From Acinetobacter lwoffii (GTDB lineage Bacteria > Pseudomonadota > Gammaproteobacteria > Pseudomonadales > Moraxellaceae), in contig NZ_JALJVC010000004.1 of NCBI RefSeq assembly GCF_022967985.1, positions 1 to 64,000 on the forward strand: a stretch of DNA of 64,000 nucleotides, given 5' to 3'. The notes beneath the pieces were generated by a model. That model saw only the letters and a list, made by a program, of their open reading frames with translations, ran no database searches and had not been told where the DNA came from. The translations under genes were made by a program, and so were the position numbers. Shown in pieces: positions 18,634 through 27,723 of the stretch (its first letter is position 1; every line of letters begins with the position of its first letter).

Positions 18634-19356
18634 TCACTCAACCTTTAAATACATGCCATCCGCCGAGACATTATGGCCAAAACCGCAAGACATTGGATTG
18701 TTGCTATTCACTACAATCTGTTGTCCAATTTGAGCGTTAAACTGAAATTTCAAATCAATTTTGCAATTTTCTACGCTGTAATTGGCCTGAGCTTTATTCA
18801 GCGACATACGGGTTAAAAATTCTCCCATATTTGGTCCATAAATCAGACTGCGTAAACCCATATAGAGTCCATTAAACTCAATCTGGTAGGCATTAGAAGC
18901 TGGTTTAACTTCCATCGTATTCCACTGACCAAAACCTGCATAGCGGACATATTTTCCTGCAAAATTCTTCGGTTTTTCTGGTGCAGGTAACTGTTTTAGA
19001 TTGAACTGGCTGGCTTTAGTATTCGGAAAAACGGAAAACCAGGCGCGTGCCCATTGCGGCTTTCCAAGCTTGGCATAACTTAAGCCAACATTATTAAATG
19101 CCGTGGTGATATCACGCTCAGAAAAAGCTGTAACGCCGTCTTCTACATTCATCGCACAAAAAGATGACCAAGCGGCTTGTTGCTCAAATTGCGCTATAGC
19201 CTTTTGATATTGTTTTTGGTCGTAGAATTTCTTGCCATTATTTGCATAGCTTTGCACTTTGCTACAGCCTGAACGGAGCTCTTTTTCAAAATATGAATCA
19301 GCAAAAGTGAGCATACTTAAACTTAAAAGACCAATAGACAATAGAGATTTATACAT
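18634..19356 (-). CDS. Secreted protein of unknown function, TPR-like segment
   Basis: About 240 residues with a signal peptide (MYKSLLSIGLLSLSMLTFA, cleavage before DSYF). The front half has a short helical repeat-like region (YQKAIAQFEQQAAW...ITTAFNNVGLSYAKLGKPQWARAWF) reminiscent of TPR motifs. The back half is beta-rich and unrecognised. Four cysteines in the mature part could form disulfides. The start at 19356 gives the signal peptide; the upstream in-frame start does not. I do not recognise the family. The gene is single and monocistronic. Confidence 0.65.
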   Translation of the reverse strand: MYKSLLSIGLLSLSMLTFADSYFEKELRSGCSKVQSYANNGKKFYDQKQYQKAIAQFEQQAAWSSFCAMNVEDGVTAFSERDITTAFNNVGLSYAKLGKPQWARAWFSVFPNTKASQFNLKQLPAPEKPKNFAGKYVRYAGFGQWNTMEVKPASNAYQIEFNGLYMGLRSLIYGPNMGEFLTRMSLNKAQANYSVENCKIDLKFQFNAQIGQQIVVNSNNPMSCGFGHNVSADGMYLKVE

Positions 19357-19528
19357 GGTGTTATTCAGTATGATTTTTAGCTGAATAAAACATAGCCGCT
19401 CGTATAAGTAAATAGAACTTGTGCTTATTAAACTGGATAACAACCAAATATCGTGATGGCCAAGTATTAAAAAGCTGAAGAGTAGTGTCCAGAAAGCAGT
19501 TCTGAAATAGTTTTAAACTAAGAATGAA

Positions 19529-20041
19529 TCAAGCTTGATCCAGATTGAGTTGTAAGAGTACCAAATCACGCCATTGCCCAAACTTCTGTCCGACTTGCGG
19601 CATATAGGCAGTTTGAACGAAGCCCAGTTTTTCATGCAGACGAATCGATGAGTTGTTTTCAGAATCAATCGCCGCGACCATGATATGCAGTTTCTGTACT
19701 TGAGCCTGTTCAATTAAATATTGCAATAATTTAGAACCCAAACCTTGCCCTGCATAATCTGGATTTAAAAAGATGGAATGTTCTACCGTCTGTTGAAAGC
19801 CCTGAATACTACGAAACTGATCATAACAGGCATAGCCAGCAACGACTTGATTTTGAGTATCTTCAACCACAAAAACCGGGAAATTCTGATTTTTAAGCTG
19901 TTTAAACCAGATTTTGAAATAGTTCAAATCAAAGGCTGTTCTGTTCCAGGTCGCAGTACCATAGAGTACTTCCTGATTATAAATCTTGAGGATGGTTTCA
20001 AGATCATGTTCGGTCGCAGGTCGAATATCAAAATCAGGCAT
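19529..20041 (-). CDS. GNAT family N-acetyltransferase
   Basis: A 170-residue GCN5-related acetyltransferase resembling the phosphinothricin/methionine-sulfoximine acetyltransferase branch. It has an N-terminal IRPATEHDLETILKIYNQEV, the motif A region FLNPDYAGQGLGSKLLQYLIEQA with the Q-x-x-G-x-G/A acetyl-CoA loop, and N-S-S-IRLHEKLGF near the end. The acceptor substrate is unknown. It is a single gene preceded and followed by short spacers. Confidence 0.88.
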   Translation of the reverse strand: MPDFDIRPATEHDLETILKIYNQEVLYGTATWNRTAFDLNYFKIWFKQLKNQNFPVFVVEDTQNQVVAGYACYDQFRSIQGFQQTVEHSIFLNPDYAGQGLGSKLLQYLIEQAQVQKLHIMVAAIDSENNSSIRLHEKLGFVQTAYMPQVGQKFGQWRDLVLLQLNLDQA

Positions 20042-20121
20042 ATTCTTGTTCTAGTAGAGGTGAGCTGAAATCACAGTTTAAAAAAAGCAGAACCGGAGTT
20101 CTGCTTTCGATCATACATCAA

Positions 20122-20847
20122 TTAGAAATGATATTTCACAAGTGCGCTGACATTGTTTTCATCTTGATTTTTAAGACCAAACTTATTGTTCCACACTGAA
20201 TGTTCAACACCGAGGTATAAACGGGTATCTGGAGAAATGTGTTTGCCCGCATTCCATTTCCACTGTGTAGTCCAGTTTAACTCGCTTGCTTGAGCGTCTT
20301 TTTCAGCAGTTGACCAATCAAGGAAGCCATCTACAAGAAAATCTTCAGCACCCAGTTTAAATGGCACACCATAGGTAAGCGTCATTTGATAATCGTCTTT
20401 ATTGCCAAACACTTTTTCATTGTTTGCACGATAAAGATTTAAGCTTGCATATTGAAAGTATGGGATATCAAGGTCAAAGCCCACGCCATATAGGAAGTTA
20501 TCAGCATTATCTGAACCTTCCCACGTTGTTGAAATAAGCACATCTTTCACTGGACCAAAGGCAAGTTTTTGGCCTGTAACTTCGCTTAAGCTTAAACGTG
20601 GTGATAACTCAAAGTACGTACTTTTAACATCATCGCCACCGCGCAGACGATCCATAAAGAAGAATACATCTGCATATTTAACTTTTGCAGCATATTCAAT
20701 AGTTAAAGTAGTTTGCTGATCGTCTACAACTTCATAGTTTTCACCATAAAGACCTGTAACGCTAAAGTCCTGCCAAACTGGTTTTGCTTGAGCAAATGCT
20801 GCAGTTGAAGCCAATGCACAAAGTGCCGCAAGTTGTGTAAATTTCAT
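20122..20847 (-). CDS. Tsx-like outer-membrane channel protein
   Basis: A 241-residue protein with a signal peptide (MKFTQLAALCALASTAAFA) and alternating hydrophobic/aromatic beta strands. It ends in the outer-membrane sorting pattern ALVKYHF. Segments such as WQDFSVTGLYGENYEV, YADVFFFMDRL and DLDIPYFQYASLNLYR resemble the Tsx/OmpK nucleoside-channel family. It should form a 12-stranded barrel; the substrate cannot be told. It is monocistronic with a 1-kb upstream gap. Confidence 0.8.
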   Translation of the reverse strand: MKFTQLAALCALASTAAFAQAKPVWQDFSVTGLYGENYEVVDDQQTTLTIEYAAKVKYADVFFFMDRLRGGDDVKSTYFELSPRLSLSEVTGQKLAFGPVKDVLISTTWEGSDNADNFLYGVGFDLDIPYFQYASLNLYRANNEKVFGNKDDYQMTLTYGVPFKLGAEDFLVDGFLDWSTAEKDAQASELNWTTQWKWNAGKHISPDTRLYLGVEHSVWNNKFGLKNQDENNVSALVKYHF

Positions 20848-21852
20848 TTAAATCTATCCCCCCGAGAAAGCAGAATAAGCATACAGATTAATAAGTAAAA
20901 ATAAAGTTAAAAGTGATCGCTGACTTAAATATATTTCAGCCCCCATGAGTTGAATGAAGACGATCATCTTCCTCAATTTTCATTGCCTTTCGCTGATGAT
21001 TTTCTAAAGCATTATTTTTTAAATAAAGTTGAATATGTAGTGCCTTAAAAGGCTGAATGTATAACTAAAAATATAAAATCACTTCAATTCACGATGATTA
21101 ACTTAGAAAATCAGTAAAAATAGGGGGAGATACAGATTGTTTAGTAATTAATTTGGGCCTGAGGCTGAACAGCTTTGTTCTGTTTGTGTACTGAAGCTAC
21201 TTTTAAAATCTCAAATAACCCTCGTTTTATAAGCCTATTCTCGGCATCGTAAAATAAGAGGGATCGGTCTTATATTTCATTAAAAAAATTATTTTGCAGG
21301 TTGTTATTTTAAAATGACGAAGGAGTATTTTCCTGGTTCTGCACAAGCAACTAAACAATGATAAAGCATATTATCTCTTCAGGACTGTAAGGCTGACTAG
21401 ACGCTGATCTTATAAGAAAAATTATTAGATAAAAGTGAGCTAATTTCCATAAAAAAATACTTTTAATTTCTCTTTTTTTAGGTTTTCTGGTCGAGTGTTA
21501 TTTAAGCGATTTATCGGTCTGGCTTAAAAAACATTTCAAACTAAATTGTGTGAAGAGTTGCGCAATTGCTGTTTGAAAAATCCTCCTTTTTTGACCTGAG
21601 TAAGCAGTTGTCACAATGGATTATTCTTTTGCTAAAAAATCAAAATATCACTTGCATATTTCCCAGATACAGCCGATATTCAAGATATAAGGACACGATT
21701 CTGCAGACTCAAAAATGTGTTCATCATTCAAAATGGAGGGTGTGATTCCAATCATTTGAAGAAGTGAAATGCGATGCGAAACAGCAAGCTACAAATGTGC
21801 CAAGATAAAAAATTTTGCACTCAAAAGTTACAAAGATTGAGGATGGTAATAT
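20848..21852. other. 1-kb gap without a recognisable gene
   Basis: AT-rich spacer between two divergent genes (Tsx-like porin and hpf). All frames are broken by frequent stops, and I see no tRNA, insertion-sequence end or protein remnant that I can name. An imperfect inverted repeat occurs near 21220-21265 (CCCTC...TTTTA against TAAAATAAGAGGG). The last 20 bases hold the hpf ribosome site (GAGGATGG). A small RNA or an eroded gene could hide here. Confidence 0.5.
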
Positions 21853-22218
21853 ATGAATATTGAACTTCGTACCGATAACCACATTCAGAATAGTGATCGT
21901 TTAATTACTTATGTACGGGAAGAATTAAATCAAGAATTCCAGCGCCACAGCGAACGTATTACCCATTTTTCAGTCCATCTCAGTGATGAAAATGGCGCCA
22001 AAGGCGGCGATGACGATATTCGTTGTATGATTGAAGCGCGTCCTGCAGGCTTGAAACCTGTCGTAGTCAATCATCGTGGCCATAATGTCGATACTGCGAT
22101 CCATGGTGCAATTGACCGACTAAAACGTAGTCTGGAACATGTGATCGAGAAAAAAGACAATGTTCGTCCTGGTGCTCTCGAACTAGCAGACACAGATACT
22201 GCGGATATCGGAGACTAA
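21853..22218 (+). CDS. hpf: Ribosome hibernation promoting factor family (HPF/RaiA)
   Basis: A 121-residue protein with the HPF/RaiA fold: an N-terminal strand MNIELRTDNHIQNSDRLITYVREEL, a central beta sheet with HFSVHLSDENG, and DVDTAIHGAIDRLKRSLEHVIEKK as the second helix. The family binds the decoding centre and inactivates ribosomes in stationary phase. It is short (no long-form dimerisation domain) and is not next to rpoN, as hpf is in enterobacteria. It ends at a clear terminator, so it is monocistronic. Confidence 0.82.
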   Translation: MNIELRTDNHIQNSDRLITYVREELNQEFQRHSERITHFSVHLSDENGAKGGDDDIRCMIEARPAGLKPVVVNHRGHNVDTAIHGAIDRLKRSLEHVIEKKDNVRPGALELADTDTADIGD

Positions 22219-22231
22219 GCCGAACCGATTT

Positions 22232-22256
22232 GAAAAAGCCCTGCGGGGCTTTTTTC
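22232..22256 (+). terminator. hpf terminator
   Basis: AGCCC/GGGCT stem with a 4-nt loop and six T residues, about 15 bases past the hpf stop. Confidence 0.85.
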
Positions 22257-22345
22257 GTATTAAACAAAAATATAGTTATGAGAAGCACAACAAATCCTGC
22301 TTTATTCGGCATAATAGTCGAAAACGAATCAAAGTGAGCTCCATC

Positions 22346-22888
22346 ATGTTAACTGCGCAACAACAACTTTTTGTGCAAGCACTCGAAGAATTAAATCTGG
22401 ACCAGGTCAAACAGCTGCTGGCAGATGGACTCAACCCGAATTTTATTGATCATGACAAAGGCCCGGTGATTTCGGTCTGGTCAGATGGCCTGTTTAAATG
22501 GTGGGAAGAAGTGTGTGAGCTGTATGAAGCCGGAACACCACTTTCAGAAGAGGAGAAACAGGCACGTTTGGCGGTACATTTACAAATTCTGGAAGAACTG
22601 ATCCAGGCCAAAGTGAATCTGCATTTGTGGGATGCAGAAGAAATTTATGGTCCACTCTGGGATGCCGCAAGTGCCGCATGCGCGCCAGCTGTACAGCGTT
22701 TACTGGATGAAAAAGTTGATCCAAATAGCAAAGATGAAGATGGCATGACTATTTTATCTTCAATTAGTGATCTATTCTTTGATTGTGATTTTGATGAAAT
22801 CAACTGGTCAGAAGCCTTGGATGAAGAAAAACAGACGCTAGAACTGCTTCGCAAGCATGGCGCAAAAATGACCAAAGAACTCAGTTAA
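22346..22888 (+). CDS. Ankyrin-repeat-like protein
   Basis: A 180-residue acidic soluble protein. Two to three segments look like ankyrin repeats: LNLDQVKQLLADGLNPNFID, an ILEELIQAKVNLHLWD helix-turn, and APAVQRLLDEKVDPNSKDEDGMTILS. It ends LLRKHGAKM. This implies a protein-binding role of unknown target. The ATG at 22346 is chosen because AGTGAG precedes it at the right spacing; a GTG at 22334 is the alternative. The following outer-membrane gene begins 21 bp later and may be co-transcribed. Confidence 0.7.
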   Translation: MLTAQQQLFVQALEELNLDQVKQLLADGLNPNFIDHDKGPVISVWSDGLFKWWEEVCELYEAGTPLSEEEKQARLAVHLQILEELIQAKVNLHLWDAEEIYGPLWDAASAACAPAVQRLLDEKVDPNSKDEDGMTILSSISDLFFDCDFDEINWSEALDEEKQTLELLRKHGAKMTKELS

Positions 22889-22909
22889 ATTTTAATAAAG
22901 AGCTCCAAC

Positions 22910-23665
22910 ATGACAACATTAAAAACCTTGGGTTTGATTGCACTGGCCGGTTGTAGTGCACAGCTTTTCGCAGCAGATTTTGAATTTGATCGACCAGGTG
23001 AGGGTCTCAGTACTGGAATTACTCCAGTCGGAAATGTCGCTTGGGAGCAAGGCTTGCCTACAGCGCGTTATAGCAAGTCGGGCGATCAGACCGCGACCAC
23101 ACTCAGTGCAGATATGTTGTTACGTACCGGACTCAGTGATGATCTGGAATTGCGTTTAGGTTGGGCTGGCCCGACCTGGACCCAAGTGAAATCCAATGGC
23201 CAGACCGAAGAAGATGATGGTCTGGGCGATGTTAGTATTGGTCTGAAAAAGGCCATTGATTTGGATGATGACAAACTCAGTATGGCTTTGCTGGCCGAAG
23301 CCATCATTGCAACAGGCAATGCCGGTTTCACCAATGAAGAAGATATTTACAGCCTAGGTTCTGTCGTGTCGTATCAATATAATGACTTGGTCAGTACCGC
23401 ATTGACCATGCGTTATGAATGGCAGGACAGCAACTGGGCAGTGTCTGCGATTCCTTCTCTAGGCTACCGCATTACTGATCGCTGGTCAGGTTATTCTGAA
23501 CTGATTTACCGTAAAGCTGAAAGTGTCGATAATCAATACGCGCTCGGTACCGGGGTTATGTATGCCTTAAACGACCGTGTCCAATTGGATGCGAATGTCG
23601 GTGTAGATCTGGATGGTGCAGATCGAAGTTACTTCTCAGGCTTAGGTTTCTCTGTGCTGTTCTAA
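22910..23665 (+). CDS. Outer-membrane beta-barrel protein, MetA-pathway transporter type
   Basis: A 251-residue protein with a signal peptide (cleavage near QLFAADFEF) and a beta-barrel pattern ending in F (YFSGLGFSVLF). The start of the mature part (FEFDRPGEGLSTGITPVGNVAWEQGLPTARYS) and DLELRLGWAGPTW...GLGDVSIGLKKAI fit the putative MetA-pathway-of-phenol-degradation outer-membrane family, whose substrate is unknown. dsbD begins 16 bp downstream, so the two genes are probably in one transcript. Confidence 0.75.
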   Translation: MTTLKTLGLIALAGCSAQLFAADFEFDRPGEGLSTGITPVGNVAWEQGLPTARYSKSGDQTATTLSADMLLRTGLSDDLELRLGWAGPTWTQVKSNGQTEEDDGLGDVSIGLKKAIDLDDDKLSMALLAEAIIATGNAGFTNEEDIYSLGSVVSYQYNDLVSTALTMRYEWQDSNWAVSAIPSLGYRITDRWSGYSELIYRKAESVDNQYALGTGVMYALNDRVQLDANVGVDLDGADRSYFSGLGFSVLF

Positions 23666-23681
23666 GTTATTCAACTCACAG

Positions 23682-25526
23682 ATGATGAAATACTCGCAGT
23701 TCCCGACCTGGGGGAAAATGCTTGCCCCGGTTATTTTGGGAAGCACCTTGTTCAGCAGTCCTGCTCAGGCGGAAACGGCATTGTTGTCTGCCGAGCAGGC
23801 TTTTCCTGTGAGCGTGATCTCCACCAGTCAGCAGCAGGCTGAACTGAGCTGGCAGATTCCGGACAACTATTATCTGTATCAGCATAAAATTGAAGTTTGG
23901 CAGGGCAACCAGCCGGTATCGTTTGAGTTGCCACCCGCTGAAGATTTGTATGATGATAACTATGGACATACCCAGGTTTATTATCAGCAGTTAAAGTTTC
24001 AGATCTCGACTCAAGCGGGGCAATCCTATCAGGTCAGTTGGCAAGGCTGTGCCAAAGACCGGATCTGTTATCCGCCACAAACCATTCAGTTCAAGACCGA
24101 TTTGTCCGGTCTGGTGCAATTCGAAGCTGCCGGATCAGGAGCAAAGCGTTTACTTGATCTGAATACTTCATCACTGCAACACAATACCCTGTTTAATACA
24201 GTGGATTCCTCAGAACCTACAGCAGATGAAATCTCTGCATCAGCCAACACACAAACTGAACCTTATGCAGCACAAGACCAGAAATGGTCAGCCCAGTTGC
24301 TTGAGCGCTCTTTGGGCTATGGGCTTTTACTGTTCTTCGGCTTGGGAATTTTACTGGCTTTCACCCCGTGTTCCTTGCCGATGCTGCCAATTCTGACCTC
24401 GTTGATCGTACGTGACAGTAAAGGTCTGAAAGCCTGGATGATTGCACTGACTTTTGTCAGCAGTATGGCCGCTGTCTATGCAGTACTTGGCCTAATTGCG
24501 TCTTCAGCTGGTCTGAACTTCCAGCGCTGGTTGCAGCAACCGGGAACCCTGATCGCATTTAGCATCCTGTTTGTCCTGTTTGCGCTGAATCTGTTTGGCC
24601 TGTTTGAAATCAAATTGCCGCAACGTCTGGTTCATCGTCTGGATCGGGCACAGGCCATGCAGCAGGGAGGTAGTCTGGTCAGTGCCGGCGTTATGGGCAT
24701 GATTTCGGCGCTTTTGGTGGGACCATGCATGACCGCACCGCTGGCAGGTGCATTATTGTTTATTTCCCAGACGCAAAGTCAGTGGCAGGGGGCTTTACTG
24801 CTGTTTACCCTGGGTTTTGGAATGGGGACGCCTTTATTACTGGCCAGTATTCTGGGTGCACGGATTCTGCCTAAAGCCGGGCACTGGATGAATCAGATCA
24901 AAGTGCTCTTTGCCTTTATCATGCTGGCACTGGCGCTGTATTTTATTCGCCCACTCATTTCAGAAGCGGCTTTACAATGGTTATCCTTAGCTTTGGGTAT
25001 GACCTTCGTGGCTTATGTGCTGTTCCGGATTTTCTGGCATCGTACCGGTTTGAGATGGCTATATATCCTGTGTCTAGTACTGGCCGTGCCTTATATTGCT
25101 TATAGTCAATATCAGCACAGTCAGCGTTTTTTTGTGGAGCAGGCGAGCACAGAAGCCAACTGGCATGTAGCACGTAGTGCAGCAGAATTTCAGCAGATTT
25201 TGGACAGGGCACCACAAGGGCAAAAGATCATTATTGATGTCTATGCCGACTGGTGTATCGCCTGTCAGCCGATTGAACATCGTATTTTAAAATCTGCAGC
25301 GGTGCAGCAGGCGCTGGCGCCATATTTCCTGATCAAGCTGGATTTAAGCCAATATAATGCCTCTCATCAAGCGCTGTTAAACCAATGGGAAATTCTCGGG
25401 CCGCCAACGTATTTATTCTTGAATGCGCAGCAGCAGGAAATTCGTGGCTTGCGTTTGACCGGTGCCTTTAGCGAGGCAGAATTGCTGGCACAACTGCAAG
25501 CGCTGGCTCAAAGTGAAAATCCATAA
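23682..25526 (+). CDS. dsbD: Thiol:disulfide interchange protein DsbD
   Basis: Passes electrons from cytoplasmic thioredoxin to periplasmic disulfide isomerases. The 614-residue protein has a signal peptide, an N-terminal periplasmic domain with the catalytic pair in CAKDRICYPP, eight membrane helices with the redox pair in FTPCSLPM and VGPCMTAPL, and a C-terminal thioredoxin-like domain with WCIAC (about residue 523). All three cysteine pairs are present, so it should be functional. The start could be either of two adjacent methionines. Confidence 0.94.
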   Translation: MMKYSQFPTWGKMLAPVILGSTLFSSPAQAETALLSAEQAFPVSVISTSQQQAELSWQIPDNYYLYQHKIEVWQGNQPVSFELPPAEDLYDDNYGHTQVYYQQLKFQISTQAGQSYQVSWQGCAKDRICYPPQTIQFKTDLSGLVQFEAAGSGAKRLLDLNTSSLQHNTLFNTVDSSEPTADEISASANTQTEPYAAQDQKWSAQLLERSLGYGLLLFFGLGILLAFTPCSLPMLPILTSLIVRDSKGLKAWMIALTFVSSMAAVYAVLGLIASSAGLNFQRWLQQPGTLIAFSILFVLFALNLFGLFEIKLPQRLVHRLDRAQAMQQGGSLVSAGVMGMISALLVGPCMTAPLAGALLFISQTQSQWQGALLLFTLGFGMGTPLLLASILGARILPKAGHWMNQIKVLFAFIMLALALYFIRPLISEAALQWLSLALGMTFVAYVLFRIFWHRTGLRWLYILCLVLAVPYIAYSQYQHSQRFFVEQASTEANWHVARSAAEFQQILDRAPQGQKIIIDVYADWCIACQPIEHRILKSAAVQQALAPYFLIKLDLSQYNASHQALLNQWEILGPPTYLFLNAQQQEIRGLRLTGAFSEAELLAQLQALAQSENP

Positions 25527-25527
25527 T

Positions 25528-26751
25528 CTAGTTCTTAAAAAAAGCTGAACCCGTTGAAGAAACCTGCATCTGTACTGGCGCCGGTTCAGCATAGGCTTTG
25601 ACCAGATTACGTCCACCGGCTTTAGCCTGATAAAGCGCCTGATCGGCCTGACTCAATAACTGCTGCGGGCGTAATTCCGCGCTAGAAATGGCAATCCCGA
25701 AACTGGCTGTCACCGGAATCAGCTCACCCTCATCACTGAAAATCTGCAATTGCTGAATGGCGATACGGCAGCGCTCAGCCACTTGTTCGGCTTTTTCCAG
25801 ACTGGTATTTTTAAGCACTAAAATAAATTCTTCCCCGCCAAAACGGCCGACTACATCACTTTCGCGCAATTGCTGATTCAGCACGGCACTCACTTCGACT
25901 AAGGTTTCATCGCCCTTATGATGGCCATAGTGATCGTTAATTTTCTTGAAATGATCCAGATCTAATAACACTAAAGCATAATTTGGAGTGGCTGCGGCAT
26001 TCAGTTTATCCAGACATTGGTTGATACTACGGCGGTTAAACAGATTGGTAAGCGGATCGATCTGGCTCAGCTGTTTGATTAGCTGCTCGCGATGCCGCCA
26101 CTGACTCAGCAGAATCTCGAATAACACCATGCAGACGGCCAGAATTGGCAAAATGAAATACAGCATCGATAACAGCCAGAAACCATTATAGAAAAGCTTG
26201 TCATCGATATTAAATAGCGGTGAATAAGGCAATTGATGACTGAAACTTAAATAGGCACATCCGCCCAGAAAAATGGAGGCAGGAATCAGCATGCTATACA
26301 CCAACGTGCGATGAAACAGTACTAGACCGACCATAATTAAGCAGACGTAAGCGGTAGTAGCGACTGGACTGATCACACCGACGACATAGGCATCCCGGCA
26401 TAGCGAAACCACAAAGGTGCCGACTGCCAGATAGGGCAGATAACGTTCCACCAGACGGTTGCCCTGAAATTTATAACAGGGATAAATCAGCACGGCTAAA
26501 ATCAATAAAAAACTGCCGTTTAGCACGACTTGTGAATGAACCCGTTCAATCTGTACATATTGCCAATACTCCGGATTGAATAAAACAAACAGATCCCAGC
26601 CGAGCCAGGTCAGATGTACACCGCATCCCAAGGTCAGCATCAAGATGCATTTCTTCAGGATACGCCAGTTCATCACGACTTCATCTTCGACCAGATATTT
26701 CTTGATTCTGTGTCTTAGCACTTTTTCTAATACAGGCGATATTCGCTTCAT
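25528..26751 (-). CDS. Membrane-bound diguanylate cyclase (GGDEF)
   Basis: A 407-residue protein. Six or so membrane segments (about 33-220) are followed by a GGDEF domain (about 235-395). The active-site signature is FGGEEF, with the substrate-binding LLDLDHFKKINDHYGHHKGDETL ahead of it, so c-di-GMP synthesis is likely. No RxxD inhibitory site is obvious just before GGEEF, and no EAL domain follows. The input signal is unknown. It is convergent with dsbD, with one base between the stops. A shorter start at 26673 is possible. Confidence 0.88.
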   Translation of the reverse strand: MKRISPVLEKVLRHRIKKYLVEDEVVMNWRILKKCILMLTLGCGVHLTWLGWDLFVLFNPEYWQYVQIERVHSQVVLNGSFLLILAVLIYPCYKFQGNRLVERYLPYLAVGTFVVSLCRDAYVVGVISPVATTAYVCLIMVGLVLFHRTLVYSMLIPASIFLGGCAYLSFSHQLPYSPLFNIDDKLFYNGFWLLSMLYFILPILAVCMVLFEILLSQWRHREQLIKQLSQIDPLTNLFNRRSINQCLDKLNAAATPNYALVLLDLDHFKKINDHYGHHKGDETLVEVSAVLNQQLRESDVVGRFGGEEFILVLKNTSLEKAEQVAERCRIAIQQLQIFSDEGELIPVTASFGIAISSAELRPQQLLSQADQALYQAKAGGRNLVKAYAEPAPVQMQVSSTGSAFFKN

Positions 26752-27091
26752 GGTCCCGGTCTGACTTTAATTGTTATGGCAGATTTTTTAAGACTTATTG
26801 GATATTTATAGCTTTATTTACACAAGATAACATAAGTTTGAATGCTTGATAAACAACAATATTTAAAACATTTTTGTGATTTAGTTGATACCTCATCTGC
26901 TCAGTCTTTGCCTATAGCGCAAGCGATCTATGCGATACCAAAAGGTTCTAATCAAAATTAAAGAGGTTAAGAGGTATACAGTTTTGTTCTAAATTCAGGA
27001 TGATGTGTTTTATTTGTGCTAATTATTTCAATATGGTCAATCGTTAAAATGGCTGCATTGTTAGAAACAACCAAAGATAAAGAGCGAAGCC
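26752..27091. other. Spacer between the GGDEF gene and azoR
   Basis: A divergent 340-bp intergenic region holding the promoters of both genes. A 39-codon ORF at 26842-26961 is open but has no ribosome site and no recognisable relative. Nothing else is seen. Confidence 0.4.
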
Positions 27092-27661
27092 ATGAAAGTT
27101 TTACAGATTGATTCCAGTATTTTAGGAGATGCTTCTATTTCGCGTCAGTTGACTCAGGCTGTGGTGGAACAACTGCAGCAAAAATATGCTGAGGCCATTG
27201 AAGTTGAGTATCTGGATCTGGCTGCACAGCCTATTCCTCATCTTACCGCCGAAATTTTAATGGGCCAGAATGCAGAACAAACGGCATTGGGCGAGGAAAT
27301 TTTAGATCAATATTTACAGGCTGATGTCGTGGTGATTGGTGCAGCGATGTATAACTTCGGTTTGCCATCAACCCTAAAAGCCTGGATTGACCGGATCTGT
27401 GTCGCGGGACGTACTTTTAAATATACCGAACAAGGTCCTGTGGGTTTGGCGGGCAATAAGAAAGTGTATATTGCCAGCAGCCGTGGTGGTGTCTATGGCG
27501 AGCAAAGCCCGGCTGATTTTCAGGAGGCTTTCCTGAAAACCGTGTTTAACTTTACCGGTGTGAATGATATCGAAGTGATTCGTGCTGAAGGAGTGAACAT
27601 GGGCGAAGCGGTTAAAGCCCAAGCATTGCAAAATGCATTGCAGCAAGTTCAGGCCATTTAA
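27092..27661 (+). CDS. azoR: FMN-dependent NADH-azoreductase
   Basis: A 189-residue flavodoxin-like quinone/azo reductase. It has the N-terminal FMN-phosphate loop LQIDSSILGDASISRQL, the central MYNFGLPSTLKAWIDRI signature and the SRGGVYG segment, all diagnostic of AzoR. It reduces quinones and azo bonds using NADH, probably for protection against electrophiles. It is a single gene with its own terminator. Confidence 0.93.
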   Translation: MKVLQIDSSILGDASISRQLTQAVVEQLQQKYAEAIEVEYLDLAAQPIPHLTAEILMGQNAEQTALGEEILDQYLQADVVVIGAAMYNFGLPSTLKAWIDRICVAGRTFKYTEQGPVGLAGNKKVYIASSRGGVYGEQSPADFQEAFLKTVFNFTGVNDIEVIRAEGVNMGEAVKAQALQNALQQVQAI

Positions 27662-27680
27662 AACCTAAAACCTCTTTTCA

Positions 27681-27708
27681 AAGGGTCAGCTACGGCTGAC
27701 CTTTTTTA
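27681..27708 (+). terminator. azoR terminator
   Basis: GGTCAGC/GCTGACC stem followed by six T residues, 20 bases past the stop. Confidence 0.82.
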
Positions 27709-27723
27709 TATGCTAAATCATGC

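Noticed and set aside
26842..26961. 39-codon ORF upstream of azoR
   Set aside because: Reads plausibly as protein but has no ribosome binding site, no recognisable relative and lies in a promoter region.
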